Shown here: piece by piece, positions 61,966 through 64,000 of the stretch | Layout of the letters: each line of letters starts with the position of its first letter | How positions within the stretch are numbered: the first letter of the stretch is position 1 | DNA from: Macrosoma leucophasiata | Taxonomy: Eukaryota > Arthropoda > Insecta > Lepidoptera > Hedylidae | Assembly: GCA_036365455.1 (NCBI GenBank) | Contig: JAWQUS010000016.1 | Coordinates: 11,183,001-11,247,000, forward strand | Length of the DNA stretch: 64,000 nucleotides | Direction: 5' to 3' | Made by a program: the position numbers and the translations under genes | The notes under the pieces: generated by a model | The model's database searches: none | Seen by the model: only the letters and a program-made list of their open reading frames with translations | Told to the model about the DNA's origin: nothing

Positions 61966-62597
61966 TTATACTATAGATATAATTATGTATGTAATACCTG
62001 AACTTTTTCACCATCGCACCTTTGGTGGTCGTATTTACTAAGTATGATTCATGTAAAAATGACCTAAATTCTAACGATACATACCTATATGAATAATCTG
62101 TCTGTGACTTTGGCCTTTACACAGAGGATTTATGATATGAAATAATGGCTAAGCGTAGATTAGTTGGCATTATGAAGCAAACGGGATCGGATTTAGAGGT
62201 ATAGCGCCGAAACGAAGGATCACTGCCCCGGACTCCCTAATTATCTTCCAAATAAAAGAAACATTTTTAACCCCACTTTTAAAGAGGCTCCGGGCCGTAG
62301 CCTTTTGTAGGTACATTAGGTAAATGAAAGAATATAATTTTATGCCTGTTTTCCATGAGTTGCCAAGTTAGGTTTCTTTATAGAGTCCTTTGAAATGAAA
62401 GGACTTGCTTAAGGACTTTCTTCGGGCACATTTCCACACTAATCCTCGGACATCTAGACATCACGGTGATAATACTTGAACTCAAAAATTTACAGGTTAT
62501 CGTGACTATTGACTATTTCAAAATAGTTACGATTGATTATTCTGAAAAAGCATGCACATGGATTAAAAGATAATTTTTCTTTTTGTCTACCACAAGC

Positions 62598-62902
62598 ATA
62601 AAGCAACACGGGCCACCGGCCGCGGCGCAGCGGATCGGAGGGGGAGTAGCCATATGCAGGCTTTCCCCTCTATCAAAGTACAAGCCCAAGTGGGCCGAGA
62701 TATTTAAATGTGTGCGTGAAATTGTTTACTTATTTTGTTAAAGTCAAGGTGTGAGTTTTGTAGTAATAGATGATTTTTGTTGTGTGCGTGTAAGTCTCAC
62801 ATAAATTTCTCTCAAAAAAATTACTGACTGTTTTGCATCGGTAATAAACTCAATGGCTACTCCCCTCCGGTCGGCGGTGGCCCCCGTGTTGTTCTATGAC
62901 TA
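62598..62902. mobile_element. MITE family C, copy 2
   Basis: GCAACACGGGCCACCGGC at the left and GGTGGCCCCCGTGTTGTTCT at the right are inverted; contains AAATTGTTTACTTATTTTGT. Same family as 14889-15171 with internal orientation reversed. Confidence 0.8.
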
Positions 62903-64000
62903 CAAGAAACTATTACATACTCCAAATACAGTATCCACAGCAAGAAATAAAAAACAGCAATGTGCCAACAGCCTACTTCACCAATATTGAAATAGAACAC
63001 AGGTTTCAGACAGACATGACAAACTTGTTATTTTTTTTTTATTCGCAGCCTTAAAATATTAATTAAAAATGCACTTACATATCGATAGCATCTTAAAAAA
63101 TTGTCAAAGCGTTAACATGTCTTAATGTATCGATAACATTTAAATGTGCATTAAAGAATGACAATTTTAATTTTTTGCTTATGCAACCACAATTACATAC
63201 TTTACCTTACTTTAATTTAATCCAACCGAAGCGTGTCTAAATCACCACGATTCTAAAAAAACGCGGCCAAATGCGAGTTGGCCTCGTCCATGAAGGGTTC
63301 CGTAGTAACGAATAAAATTTACCGATAGTTTTATTTTTGAAAGAATATCGTGTCCCTAAAACTGTTGAAAATATTTCTTTCAAACTGAATTTAATTGAAA
63401 GTTTTCATTAAGAACTACAGCATATTATTAACTTTATTAGTACTACCTTACTTTAGTTTGAAGGGAGAAGCGACACATTTTACTACTTTGAAAGTGTCAA
63501 TCTTTCAAGGCTTTCAGAAAAAAATGGTTTAAGAATCCATACGAACGAACGTATAGACATGACAGACATGATGAATCGCTAAAGATTCAACTATTCAACA
63601 TCTCTATTGCAACTCACACAAATGATACCAAAAATGTAGAAGTAAAGTTACGTAGGTAGGTATATATTTTTATTTTATATGTATACAGAGACACTACAGT
63701 CCAGAGAAAACCGTTACGAAATAGGATGCACCTGTATTTGTCGTGCGCATTACCTATAAAGATATCGAGTTCACGGCCAAGGTTACGTCTACGCTGCGAG
63801 CAATTATGTATCTCTTATGTATAGGCGCGTAAATACGTATAGGTACGTGTTCACTGGAGAAAGAAGGCCTATGCAACTATTTTTGGCAAAACTTCACTTC
63901 ATTTGGCGTTTGTAATGTACCTACAACACTTTCTGATTTATACAAATAATCTTCCTATTATTAAAAAAGCTGATAGGTACGTAGAAACGGATATGCATTA
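62903..64000. other. Intergenic with family B repeat scrap at 63245-63400
   Basis: GCCAAATGCGAGTTGGCCTC and GGGTTCCGTAGTAACG are family B words. No gene was seen up to the window end. Confidence 0.5.

Overview
The window looks like a lepidopteran (moth or butterfly) nuclear genome segment. The AT-rich DNA is full of TAGGTA/TACCTA words typical of that order. Genes have short exons with clean GT-AG borders. About half of the sequence is recent or decayed transposable elements: CsRn1-like and mag-like Gypsy LTR elements, Jockey-, CR1- and R4-like LINEs, tRNA-headed SINEs and many MITEs. No bacterial, plasmid or CRISPR features were seen. All gene models were built by hand from splice sites, frame phase and reading-frame quality.

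Layout. (1) 1-22.3 kb, plus strand: the 3' seven exons of a DUF4781-type protein gene (1708-22294), whose 5' exons lie left of the window. Its introns hold two antisense LTR retrotransposons (2545-7362 and 16345-20793), several LINE pieces and foldback MITEs. (2) 22.3-30.7 kb, minus strand: a previously hidden small multi-pass membrane protein gene (30654 to 24605). Its penultimate exon and the start of its last exon were tandemly duplicated, giving an extra in-frame hybrid exon. A MITE later landed in only one of the two copied introns. (3) 30.7-38.5 kb: repeats, then a second small membrane-protein gene of three exons (38441 to 35173, minus). (4) 39.0-48.9 kb: a par-6 PDZ gene fragment, then two head-to-head paralogous two-exon genes (41226 to 39534 minus; 45463 to 48859 plus). 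They encode type II membrane proteins that resemble GT32/A4GALT-like glycosyltransferases but show no DXD motif. A degenerate tRNA-Leu-like gene lies between them. (5) 50.2-57.8 kb, minus strand: a four-exon gene for a secreted, about 1850-residue, mucin-like protein with thirteen CBM14 (peritrophin-A) chitin-binding domains. (6) 57.9-64 kb: MITE and SINE copies with no supported gene.

The genes do not form an operon or a shared pathway. The themes are membrane and secreted proteins (type II lumenal proteins, small multi-pass proteins, a chitin-binding mucin) and strong remodelling by mobile DNA. The item most worth follow-up is the exon duplication with its hybrid exon at 24605-25245, followed by the divergent paralog pair at 39.5-48.9 kb.
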